From: an uncultured Oscillospiraceae bacterium
Lineage (GTDB): Bacteria > Bacillota_A > Clostridia > Oscillospirales > Oscillospiraceae
Length of the DNA stretch: 28,204 nt
Assembly: GCA_900754605.1 (NCBI GenBank)
Contig: CAAEDK010000133.1
Location: 1-28,204, forward strand
Reading direction: 5' to 3'
Made by a program: the position numbers and the translations under genes. Position 1 is the first letter of the stretch, and each line of letters starts with the position of its first letter. Below, piece after piece: positions 6,114-13,683 of this stretch. The notes beneath the pieces are model-generated. The model was given only the letters and a program-made list of their open reading frames with translations. It was not told where the DNA came from and made no database searches.

Positions 6114-8294
6114 GTGACTATCATCAACCAGACAAATCGCACCCTGCTGTTGGAGGAGATCAACCCGGAAAAGCTGGATCTGCTGACCCTGATTGGGGAT
6201 GTGAAGGGCATCGACAGCCTAAGTGACGACAAGATCAAGGAGATCAACCAGTATCTGGAGTGCCGGAGTTATGAGGAGTTCCAGGAGAAGTTCGCTCCCT
6301 GCATCTACTCCTTTTTCGATGCCAACACTCAGTCGGTGCGCTACACCCTGAAAAAGCCGGAAAACATCCCGGAAAATATGCTCACGGAGATCCCGCTAAA
6401 TCAAAGCAACGACTTTTTGAAAATGCTCTTTACCCTCATGGAGAGCAAGAAGTCCCAGGGTGTGCTCAATGTGGATTTTGGCTTTGAGAATCTGCTGGAC
6501 ATGATCTCTCCGAAAAAGGTTATGGACGACATCCGCCAGGTGCGTAAGGAAATCCGCTACAACTATGCGAAGTACGCGGAGCTGGAGGACGGAGATCCGG
6601 CCAAGCTGGACGTGGGGGATAAGCTCAATGAGCTCTTTGAGGAAGCCTCCAACAATTACAATAACGTCATGGCAATGCTGCCGCTGGCTATTGAGGACAT
6701 CAAGACCCGTCTGCTTTTGGGCGCCGGCGGGCAGCAGGGCGGCGGAAACCAGATTGCGCTGGGTATGCTGACCATGGGCGATAAGGGCGAGCTGAAGGTA
6801 TTGGAGGCGCCAAAGCAGGAGAGTACAGCGCTGGCCACGCTGGATGATAACGTCAACACCGGGCTGATCGCGGCCCTCCAGGAAGATTATCAGGCCATCA
6901 ACGAATCCCCCTCAGACTATGTTCAGTCCCTGGTGGTCCGGACTTTCTGCCCACTGCCCTCCACGACCCAGTCCAAAATCGACGTGCCCACCGAGGTTGC
7001 CAACTACAACTCCTATCTCCAGTTCTACAAGGACTCAAAGGATGCGTTCATCAAGGTGGTCAAGCCCCTGGTGGAGAAGCTGCTGGGGGTGAAGATGTTC
7101 TTTGACCAGTATAAGTGCAAGACCAAAGGTATGATCCCCACCCTGTTGGTGGCAAATCTCAAGCCGGAAATGCTGGCCAAGAGCAGCAGCCTGCCCACCC
7201 TGCACGCCTACCTCAACACGGTCAACAGCAAGAACAACTTCAAGGATACGATTTGGTACGCTATCTTCCCCAACCTCTCCATCAGCCTCCAGGCGGGGGC
7301 CAAGCTGCGCCGGGAACGGTTTGCCGGCAATGTCCACAAGGTCAACGAGGATGTAAACAGCCTGGAGACCCTGTCCACCCTGCTGGATGTGCTCAAGGAC
7401 TACCGGGTGGAGACCTTCTTCTCCTTCGAGACCCGGGAGGAGACCACTTTCAATGCGGTGGCGGCCGAGGGAATCCAGAAGTTCATCGACCGCTGTGAGC
7501 CCCTTGTCGGAAAGCCCTACAGTGAGTTCGCCATCCCGTGCCTGCCGAACTTTACCGTTATCCCAAAGAACAAGTCCGGCGTCACACTGGACAAGCTCAT
7601 GACGATTTCCGAAGACAGTACAAGCGCACAGCTCTCTGAGGCCAAGGAAGATATTATGCGGCTGTGGATTGAAGGTGTCTACATCAATGCGGCCTATATC
7701 GCCGCCGGTTTCCGCGGGGCCTGCCAGTGCCCGGAGTACCTGAAGGACCACTACCGCAGACTAAAGGTGGACTCGGAGCTGCCCGGCGTGCGGTATGATG
7801 TGGAGGCAGGAAACCACGCCCTCTGCACCCGGACCACCATGCCCAAGGAGATCACCGGCTTCACCAATTCCATCAAAGATCAAATCAACCGTAAAAATTT
7901 TGGCTGGATCTTTGCCTCGGAGAATGCGGCGCTGGACGGGATGAACATCACGCAGATTACGGTCTACAAGGCCCGCAACCTGCTCTATGATCCGGACAAA
8001 TCTACTTATGAGCCTGCCTATAAGACCCAGGTGACGACCTATATCGAGCGCATCCTGCGCCATGCCACCGGCGATTTTAAGCAGGACAATATCGTGCAGT
8101 TCTTCTCCAACAACCCCAAGAGCCAGAAGAGCCTGTGGCTGGCAAAGAAGGATTGCGTGAATGCTGTGGTAGAAGAGGGCGACAGTCTTGACTATAGTAT
8201 CGACGAGACAACGGGCATCTGCGACCTTACCATCTACTTTGATGGTAACGCCCGCAACCTGGAAGTCATGATCAGCCGCGTTTCTTCTAAATAA
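6114..8294 (+). CDS. Putative contractile sheath protein (TssB/TssC-like, single chain)
   Basis: The protein has 726 residues. I place the start at the GTG at 6114 (MTIINQTNRT) because AAGGAG at 6100-6105 sits 8 bases before it; a GTG at 6105 would overlap that site. The N-terminal 250 residues are mainly helical and charged (FGFENLLDMISPKKV, IRQVRKEIRYNYAKYAELED). The C-terminal half has the character of TssC or tail-sheath proteins: FKDTIWYAIFPNLSISL, LWIEGVYINAAYIAAGFRGA, NFGWIFASENAALDG, and a beta-rich C-terminus with a repeated dyad of beta strands (CDLTIYFDGNARNLEVMISR). Two tube-like genes follow immediately, which is the classic sheath-tube order. Two-gene T6SS sheaths (TssB about 170, TssC about 500 residues) add up to about this length, so a fused or phage-type single sheath fits. 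The assignment is from pattern and context, not a clear motif. Confidence 0.6.
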   Translation: MTIINQTNRTLLLEEINPEKLDLLTLIGDVKGIDSLSDDKIKEINQYLECRSYEEFQEKFAPCIYSFFDANTQSVRYTLKKPENIPENMLTEIPLNQSNDFLKMLFTLMESKKSQGVLNVDFGFENLLDMISPKKVMDDIRQVRKEIRYNYAKYAELEDGDPAKLDVGDKLNELFEEASNNYNNVMAMLPLAIEDIKTRLLLGAGGQQGGGNQIALGMLTMGDKGELKVLEAPKQESTALATLDDNVNTGLIAALQEDYQAINESPSDYVQSLVVRTFCPLPSTTQSKIDVPTEVANYNSYLQFYKDSKDAFIKVVKPLVEKLLGVKMFFDQYKCKTKGMIPTLLVANLKPEMLAKSSSLPTLHAYLNTVNSKNNFKDTIWYAIFPNLSISLQAGAKLRRERFAGNVHKVNEDVNSLETLSTLLDVLKDYRVETFFSFETREETTFNAVAAEGIQKFIDRCEPLVGKPYSEFAIPCLPNFTVIPKNKSGVTLDKLMTISEDSTSAQLSEAKEDIMRLWIEGVYINAAYIAAGFRGACQCPEYLKDHYRRLKVDSELPGVRYDVEAGNHALCTRTTMPKEITGFTNSIKDQINRKNFGWIFASENAALDGMNITQITVYKARNLLYDPDKSTYEPAYKTQVTTYIERILRHATGDFKQDNIVQFFSNNPKSQKSLWLAKKDCVNAVVEEGDSLDYSIDETTGICDLTIYFDGNARNLEVMISRVSSK

Positions 8295-8318
8295 AATGTA
8301 CTGGAGGTAAAGTAAGTT

Positions 8319-8744
8319 ATGGGATTCAGACTTGAAATCGACGGGGCCGGCCCCGTCAAGCTCACTGAACGCGCAATCACCAGCGTAAAGTTCGGAAGTG
8401 AGATCCCGCAGGACTCCAACGCCCGTGCCACCGACAATGGCGCCTCGATCAAGATTTGGGGCAAGCTGCTGTTCTCCCTGGGCGGCGAGGAGCAGGATTC
8501 CACGCTTAACCTGGCCCAGTGGAGCCTGGTCCCCAGCGAGTCCCCCGACAGCTACCGGAATGTCAAGGTGGATGTAGTCTCGGCCTCTCAGATCGTGCGC
8601 CAGATTACCCTGCCCAACGCGTTTGTGGTGGAGTATGCTGAGGAGCTGGACGACGAAACCGGTGTCGGCAGTTTCTATCTGCATGTCAAGCAGAAGAAGG
8701 ATCAGACTGCCAAGGTCACCATTGACGGCGAATTCAGCGCTTAA
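8319..8744 (+). CDS. Hcp/phage tail tube-like protein 1
   Basis: This 141-residue all-beta protein fits the Hcp/tail-tube family in length and pattern: a conserved IPQDSNARATDNGASIKIWG segment, a central VPSESPDSYRNVKVDV, and a C-terminal FVVEYAEELDDETGVGSFYL followed by KQKKDQT. It is clearly paralogous to the next gene over its whole length. RBS GGAGG lies 11 bases before the ATG. It should form stacked rings inside the sheath, expelled on contraction. It lies 24 bases after the sheath gene and ends before a strong terminator, so sheath and tubes form a unit that can be made in bulk. One paralogue may be a tube initiator or an effector-carrying variant; I cannot tell which. Confidence 0.72.
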   Translation: MGFRLEIDGAGPVKLTERAITSVKFGSEIPQDSNARATDNGASIKIWGKLLFSLGGEEQDSTLNLAQWSLVPSESPDSYRNVKVDVVSASQIVRQITLPNAFVVEYAEELDDETGVGSFYLHVKQKKDQTAKVTIDGEFSA

Positions 8745-8764
8745 CGCGGAAAGGAGATGTAACT

Positions 8765-9193
8765 ATGTCTTTGAAGGTAACGATTGAGGGCCAGGGCTCT
8801 TTTGAGGTCGCGAAGGAGTGCGTAAAGAAGGTCGTCTACAAGACAGACATTCCCCTGGATTCCAACGCCCGCACGAAGGACGTGGGCAGCACGCTGGAGA
8901 TTTCGGGCAAGATCCTCACGGCCACCGACGGCGACCCCTTTGACTCCACCCGCCAGATGGGGCTGTGGTCCATGGTGCCCGCCGAGAATTCGGCATGCTA
9001 CCGGAAGGTGACGGTGGAGATCATCCAGGCCGGCATTGTGGAGCGGAAGTATTACTTCCCCAACGCTTTCGTGGTCAACTACGATGAGGATTTCGGAGAC
9101 ACGGACGGCGTGGGCACTTTCCGGCTGACCATCAAGCAGAAAAAGGATAAGATCAGCGGAATCACGATTGAAGGCGGCTATCCTGCTGCCTGA
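8765..9193 (+). CDS. Hcp/phage tail tube-like protein 2
   Basis: This 142-residue paralogue of the preceding gene shares the same landmarks: IPLDSNARTKDVGSTLEISG, VPAENSACYRKVTVEI, FVVNYDEDFGDTDGVGTFRL and IKQKKDKISG. By eye, about half the aligned positions in these segments are identical. RBS AAAGGAG sits about 9 bases before the ATG. The two proteins could build alternating or specialised rings, as in tails with a distinct tube-initiator protein. A GC-rich terminator follows 43 bases after the stop. Confidence 0.72.
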   Translation: MSLKVTIEGQGSFEVAKECVKKVVYKTDIPLDSNARTKDVGSTLEISGKILTATDGDPFDSTRQMGLWSMVPAENSACYRKVTVEIIQAGIVERKYYFPNAFVVNYDEDFGDTDGVGTFRLTIKQKKDKISGITIEGGYPAA

Positions 9194-9236
9194 TGCCGTA
9201 AGGCTTCCTGTGACGCGGCATTTCGCATGAGGAGAG

Positions 9237-9271
9237 GGGCGCGTCCGACCCATGGTTGGGCGCGCCCTTTT
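9237..9271 (+). terminator. Rho-independent terminator after the tube genes
   Basis: GGGCGCG (9237-9243) pairs with CGCGCCC (9261-9267), with additional weaker pairing inside, and TTTTCCC follows. It closes the sheath-tube transcription unit and leaves the downstream genes on read-through or a separate promoter, which I could not find with confidence between 9272 and 9373. Such an arrangement would favour high sheath and tube levels over regulators and tip proteins. Confidence 0.8.
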
Positions 9272-9373
9272 CCCATAATAGGCCGTATGTGACTTTTGCG
9301 GAAGCGCCGGTCCGGCCAAAGGGACGGACGCTTCCACAAGGGCCATAAGCATCCGTGCAAGGAGGAGCGCATC

Positions 9374-9805
9374 ATGAATGAATATTATCGGAGCCTAGGC
9401 GTACAGCCCGGCGCCACTGCGGAGGAACTAAAGAAGGCATACCGGGGCCTTGCAAAAAAATATCACCCTGATCTGCACCCGGGAGACAAGGAAGCTGAAG
9501 CTCGCTTTAAGGAGATCAACGAGGCGTACGAGACCCTGAGCGATCCGCAGAAACGGAAGGAATACGACGAGAAGCAACGTACAACGCAGGGCCGCGAGCC
9601 ACAGAAAAAGTCCGCATCGTCCGCACGGACGCGGACACCGACAGGCGGCCCGGTCGACTTTTCCCAAATGCAGGGCGGCTTTGCGCAATTTTTCGGCTTT
9701 GACCCTGCGACCGGAAAAGTCGTTGACGAGGAGAAGGTATCTGGAAAAAAGAAAAATCCGCTGGACACCACAGACTTGTTTGAGCGGTTTATGGGTTTTA
9801 AGTAA
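9374..9805 (+). CDS. J-domain (DnaJ-like) co-chaperone
   Basis: The protein has 143 residues. The J domain occupies residues 2-68, with the invariant HPD at 31-33 ([15 protein letters not shown]) and the helix IV segment [15 protein letters not shown]. There is no Gly/Phe-rich zinc-finger or classical substrate-binding domain. The remaining 70 residues are a basic linker, a [15 protein letters not shown] segment and a C-terminal [11 protein letters not shown] start at the ATG at 9374, 8 bases after AAGGAGG; the frame is open further upstream but without a ribosome site. It is likely a dedicated partner of the Hsp70-like protein encoded 6 kb downstream in the same run of genes, as J domains stimulate Hsp70 ATPase. 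The partnership is inference from context. Confidence 0.9.
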   Translation: MNEYYRSLGVQPGATAEELKKAYRGLAKKYHPDLHPGDKEAEARFKEINEAYETLSDPQKRKEYDEKQRTTQGREPQKKSASSARTRTPTGGPVDFSQMQGGFAQFFGFDPATGKVVDEEKVSGKKKNPLDTTDLFERFMGFK

Positions 9806-9839
9806 TCTGAGTATCTGAGACAGTGAGGGAGTGCCCGGG

Positions 9840-10394
9840 ATGACAAAAAAACGTGTGGTTGATTTTCTGCTCGCTCTCACCGGCGGAGCAATCGCCCTGG
9901 TGGGGTATTTCTACATCGAGGACTGGTATTACTGGGTTGTGGCGCTCGGCGGCGGCCTGCTGATGCTCATCTTCCTTATCCTCATGGTGCGGGATGGCCG
10001 CGCCGGTCCGGAGCCGCCGGTCCGACCGGCGGACGGCATGGCACACCCACCGGCCGGCAGTTTGACGGAAATCGTATTGCTCAACGAGGAAGACCAGGCC
10101 CTGTCCTCCTGGACGCTGTATGGAAAGACGGGCATGGTGATTGGCCGGGATTCCGGTGAAAACCAGGTCAATATCAATCTCGCCAACTCGACCTATGCTG
10201 GCACGGTGGACGTGGAGCACGCGGTGCTGAATTATTCTGCCGGAAGCTGGTACGTGGAGGACTTGAACTCCAAGAATGGAGTGAGCGTACAGAAGGGTGA
10301 CAAGCGGAAATATAAGCTGGCGCCTGGGCACCCGTGCCTGCTGGCCCGCGGCGACATCCTCTATATAGGACTTGTCCGGCTGATGATCCGGTAA
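9840..10394 (+). CDS. Membrane FHA-domain protein
   Basis: The protein has 184 residues starting at ATG 9840, chosen because GAGGGAG lies 8-9 bases upstream; an in-frame GTG at 9831 overlaps that site. Two hydrophobic helices (about 5-25 and 29-49, joined by a short EDWY turn) anchor it as a hairpin. A proline-rich linker leads to a C-terminal FHA domain (about 85-184) with the signature GMVIGRDSG, VDVEHAVL, the VEDLNSKNGVSV loop and the final GDILYIGLVRLMIR. FHA domains bind phosphothreonine peptides. In T6SS systems an FHA protein is the phospho-switch that triggers assembly; here a membrane version is paired with phosphatase genes. The phosphorylated partner and its kinase are not visible in the window. 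Confidence 0.85.
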   Translation: MTKKRVVDFLLALTGGAIALVGYFYIEDWYYWVVALGGGLLMLIFLILMVRDGRAGPEPPVRPADGMAHPPAGSLTEIVLLNEEDQALSSWTLYGKTGMVIGRDSGENQVNINLANSTYAGTVDVEHAVLNYSAGSWYVEDLNSKNGVSVQKGDKRKYKLAPGHPCLLARGDILYIGLVRLMIR

Positions 10395-10421
10395 AAAAGA
10401 GAAAAGGGAGATGGCTATATC

Positions 10422-10937
10422 ATGTCGAATACTTCAAATCTGATCCACTGCCAGAATGGGCATGTTTTCAGCAAAAAGCGGTACGGTACCGTGTGCCCCT
10501 ACTGCAATATGGAAACCGACACGAAAGAAAAGCGGGAGACGCAGCGCTCCGATGTGGAGATCGAGGAAGAGTTATTCCGGGAGGACATCAAGCCCGTCTG
10601 CGGCTGGATTGTCTGCATTGACGGCCCGCGCCAGGGCAAGGACTATCAGATCGTCCAGGGGAAAAATTTCGTTGGCCGCGCCGACGACATGGATATTCAG
10701 ATCCTGGGCGACAATGAGATCTCCCGCCGCAACCACGCGGTTATCGTATTTGACCCCAAGAAAAAGGAAACCGTGCTGCTGCCCGGCGACGCCAATGGGA
10801 TCGTGTATCTCAACGGCAACGCGGTGTACGCGCCGGCCACGCTCAATAAATATGATGAAATCGAACTCGGCAAGTCTAAATTCCTGTTTGTCCCCTTCTG
10901 CGGAGAGAACTTTATGTGGGGCGGAAAGACAGAGTAA
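10422..10937 (+). CDS. Zinc-ribbon FHA-domain protein
   Basis: The protein has 171 residues. The N-terminus carries a probable zinc ribbon: C10, H14, C25 and C28 in CQNGHVF and CPYC. Residues about 62-165 form an FHA domain: NFVGRADDMDIQIL, then EISRRNHAVIVFD with the phosphothreonine-contact Ser/Arg and His, and VYLNGNAV. The protein has no membrane segment, so it is likely cytoplasmic and complements the membrane FHA protein before it. Spacing is 27 bases from the upstream stop and 21 to the phosphatase gene. The zinc ribbon may mediate binding to another subunit; I cannot say which. Confidence 0.85.
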   Translation: MSNTSNLIHCQNGHVFSKKRYGTVCPYCNMETDTKEKRETQRSDVEIEEELFREDIKPVCGWIVCIDGPRQGKDYQIVQGKNFVGRADDMDIQILGDNEISRRNHAVIVFDPKKKETVLLPGDANGIVYLNGNAVYAPATLNKYDEIELGKSKFLFVPFCGENFMWGGKTE

Positions 10938-10958
10938 CACTCGAAGGGGGCAAGGCAT

Positions 10959-11798
10959 ATGACGCCGCAAACAATCCTGATCCTCCTGTGCGCCGCCGCA
11001 GCGGTCCTGCTGCTCATCCGGCTGTCCATCGGCGGCAGCGGCAGGCGGTTACGCAGCCCCGATGTGGGAAGCTCCATGACCATCGGCGGACGCGAGGTGC
11101 AGGAGGACTTCGTTGGCACGCTGGCTACACAGACGGGCCTAGTCGCCGTCCTGGCGGATGGGATGGGGAAAGCCTATGGCGCACGGATCGCCAGCCGGAC
11201 GGCGGTTGAGACGTTCCTGGATCTTTTTCGGGATTATAATGCGTTTGACAATCCCCAGTACTATTTCCGGAAATCCTTCCATGCGGCTAACCGCGCCATC
11301 CTGCGGGAGCTTGGCGATGAGGGATACGGCGCGGCCAGCGTCGGCGTGGCGATGATTCGGGAAAACTGGCTTTTTTACGCCGTTGTGGGAAATGTCAAGC
11401 TATGCGTGTTCAGAAACGGCGACCTGGTGCCGGTATCCGCAGGCCACACCCTGGATGTGCTGGCGGAACAGTCGTTCCGGACCGGCAGGCTCTCCCGGGA
11501 GGACGCGCTGGTCATGCTGGAAAACCACCGGCTTTATAACTATCTCGGGCAGGACAGCTTCAAGGACATTGAGATTTTTGACCGGCCGATCTCCCTGCAG
11601 AGAGGCGACATCATTGTGCTGATGAGCGACGGCCTTTATGAGCTGATCCCCTGGAAGGAGATCGAGGATGTCCTCTCAGGCGGGCAGGATTGTCAGAGCA
11701 TGGCCTACGCCCTCATGGAAAAGGTCAACCAGAACTCCGCAGAGGACAGAGATAATGCCAGCGTGATCCTGCTGCGCTGGGACGGGAGCACAACATGA
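10959..11798 (+). CDS. PP2C-family Ser/Thr phosphatase (intact active site), membrane-tethered
   Basis: The protein has 279 residues. A hydrophobic N-terminal helix (about 4-24, LILLCAAAAVLLLIRLSI) is followed by a PP2C domain. The metal-binding signatures are all visible: REVQEDF, VLADGMGKAYG, VLMSDGLYELI and EDRDNASVILLRW. The GG after DGM is replaced by GK, which is tolerated in bacterial PP2Cs. It should remove phosphates from Ser/Thr residues, opposing a kinase whose product is read by the two FHA proteins encoded just upstream. T6SS loci use the same logic with PppA. The stop overlaps the next start by 4 bases (ATGA), so the two PP2C-type proteins are probably translationally coupled. 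Confidence 0.88.
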   Translation: MTPQTILILLCAAAAVLLLIRLSIGGSGRRLRSPDVGSSMTIGGREVQEDFVGTLATQTGLVAVLADGMGKAYGARIASRTAVETFLDLFRDYNAFDNPQYYFRKSFHAANRAILRELGDEGYGAASVGVAMIRENWLFYAVVGNVKLCVFRNGDLVPVSAGHTLDVLAEQSFRTGRLSREDALVMLENHRLYNYLGQDSFKDIEIFDRPISLQRGDIIVLMSDGLYELIPWKEIEDVLSGGQDCQSMAYALMEKVNQNSAEDRDNASVILLRWDGSTT

Positions 11799-13669
11799 GA
11801 AAGCAAAATTCGGTCTTCAAAACAGCATTTACATCCGAAGCGGATAAAAACCTGAAAAACACGGACTCCTTCGGATATGTGGAACTGGACAAATACGCCT
11901 GCTATGTCATTGCCGATGGGATAGACGACCAGGTGGACGGGATGAGCGCCAAGCTGGCGGTGGATACCATTATCTCCGCTTTTACTGAGGCGCCTTCCAT
12001 GCGGAAGGGGGCCCTGCGCCGCTACCTTCGCTCCGCCAACAAGGCCCTGCTGACTGCCGACAGTAAAATGCGCCTGAAGGCGTCTGTTACTGTGGTGGTG
12101 ACAAACTATGTAAAGATGCGGTATGGGCAGGCGGGCAACACCCGTTTCCGTCTGTACCGGGACGGATTCCTCCGGGCTCAGTCCAGAGATCAGTCCCTGA
12201 GCATGGACCTCGTGAAAGCGGAAAAACTGGAGCCGGATAAGCTTACCCAGCACCAGGAGCGCCATAACCTCTACTGCTATCTCGGGCAGGACAAGGACTT
12301 CCGCCCGTTTATCTCCAAGAAATTAAAGCTGTCCGACTCAGACGCGGCCGCGCTCATGACGCGGGGCGTGTGGGAGCATCTGGACGACGGGCTTTTGAAG
12401 GACGCGTTTGCGGACGCCTCGGACGAGCCGCAGGAGACGGTGGACGCGGTAGAGGACCTGTTGCTGTCTATGCAGCCTAAGGACTTGGGCGCATACACCT
12501 TTGCGACGATCTTCTTCAATAAGACCTACAACGACCCAAACCGCAAGCGGAAAATCAAGCGCGCCATTATGATCGCCATTCCCATCATCCTCGTGCTTGT
12601 AGTTGTCGCCGTCATTTTGGCCGTGTATTTCCACAACCGGCAGAAAAAGATCGACTCTATGGAACAGAGCTTCTATGACACGATTGAGTATATCCAGGCG
12701 GATAACTACGTCCGGGCCAAGGAGGAGTGCCAAAAGGCGCTGGATCTCGCGGAGGGCCTGAGCGACAAGGAAATTCAGGAGGACGCCGGAAATTATATGA
12801 AGCTCATCGAGAGCGTGATCGCGGGGGATGACGCTCTGACCGGCGGGGAGTACAGCGACGCCCAGCGCAATTTCCTTAACGCCAGAAACCGCACCCGGTA
12901 CGCTGACAACCTGGGCTTGGACTACATCGATGACCGGCTGGAGCAGACCAGTCAGTACATGAGCGTTTATGAGCTGATCTCCCTGGGCGACACGCTTGCG
13001 CAGGGCCAGCAGTACGACAAGGCCGAGGAGCAGTATCTGACCGCGAAGGCCCTGGCGGCGCAGCTCTACTTTGACACCGGTCGGGACGACGCTATGGCGG
13101 CGCTGGAGCAGATGTACGCAGACCAGTCGGAGCAGCAGGCGCAGGAGGATGAAAAGGCCCAGGAGACCGCGCAGGCACAGACTGCCGCCGCCAGCGTTTT
13201 GGCCGAGGGCGACGCCGCCTTTTCCAAGGGGGACTATGAGGGCGCACGCGCCTTTTACACCACGGCCCTTCAGAAATATACGGAGCTGGAGGATCAGGCG
13301 CAGATTGACGCCATCAATGTAAAGCTCGCCGCCGTGGACAGCAAGCTCTCCGTGCAGGCCGGCCTTGCGGCGGAGGCGGAGGGCTATATGCGCCAGGCGG
13401 AGAGCCAATACGCGGATAAGAACTATGTCCAGGCGAAGAAATACTATCTTCTGGCAAAGGATGTGTACGCCGAGCTGGAAAACGACAGCAAGGTATCTGA
13501 GGTCACGCGCAAGCTGGAGCTGATTGAAATGGGCATCAGCGAGGAGGAGCAGGCTGCCCGGGAGGCGGAGGAAGCCGCGAAAGCGGCGGAGGAAGCAAAG
13601 CAGCAGGCCGCCGGTGAGTCCACCGAGCCGGCGCCGTCAGAAACATCCCAGCCGGAGGCTGTTGGATAA
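11795..13669 (+). CDS. PP2C pseudophosphatase-TM-TPR/coiled-coil protein
   Basis: The protein has 624 residues. Residues 1-245 align with the PP2C phosphatase encoded just before it (NTDSFGYVE for the QED motif, VIADGID for VLADGMG, and a shared YLGQD). Two metal-binding aspartates are lost: MTRGVWEHL stands where the paralogue has MSDGLYEL, and LGAYTFATIF where it has RDNASVIL. It is therefore probably inactive. A single membrane helix (about 255-278) is flanked by basic residues. The last 340 residues hold TPR-like helical repeats (YIQADNYVRAKEECQKAL, LAQGQQYDKAEEQYLTAK, FSKGDYEGARAFYTTAL, YADKNYVQAKKYYLLAK) and end in an alanine/glutamate-rich coiled tail. The topology predicts TPRs outside and the pseudophosphatase inside, so it could pass a phospho-signal or scaffold the machine across the membrane. 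The role is inferred. Confidence 0.82.
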   Translation: MRKQNSVFKTAFTSEADKNLKNTDSFGYVELDKYACYVIADGIDDQVDGMSAKLAVDTIISAFTEAPSMRKGALRRYLRSANKALLTADSKMRLKASVTVVVTNYVKMRYGQAGNTRFRLYRDGFLRAQSRDQSLSMDLVKAEKLEPDKLTQHQERHNLYCYLGQDKDFRPFISKKLKLSDSDAAALMTRGVWEHLDDGLLKDAFADASDEPQETVDAVEDLLLSMQPKDLGAYTFATIFFNKTYNDPNRKRKIKRAIMIAIPIILVLVVVAVILAVYFHNRQKKIDSMEQSFYDTIEYIQADNYVRAKEECQKALDLAEGLSDKEIQEDAGNYMKLIESVIAGDDALTGGEYSDAQRNFLNARNRTRYADNLGLDYIDDRLEQTSQYMSVYELISLGDTLAQGQQYDKAEEQYLTAKALAAQLYFDTGRDDAMAALEQMYADQSEQQAQEDEKAQETAQAQTAAASVLAEGDAAFSKGDYEGARAFYTTALQKYTELEDQAQIDAINVKLAAVDSKLSVQAGLAAEAEGYMRQAESQYADKNYVQAKKYYLLAKDVYAELENDSKVSEVTRKLELIEMGISEEEQAAREAEEAAKAAEEAKQQAAGESTEPAPSETSQPEAVG

Positions 13670-13683
13670 AGCGAGGGAATGCA

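Noticed and set aside
9272..9373. A promoter for the J-domain/FHA operon
   Set aside because: CATAAT at about 9273 resembles a -10 but its -35 would fall inside the terminator stem with a poor match, so I do not call it.
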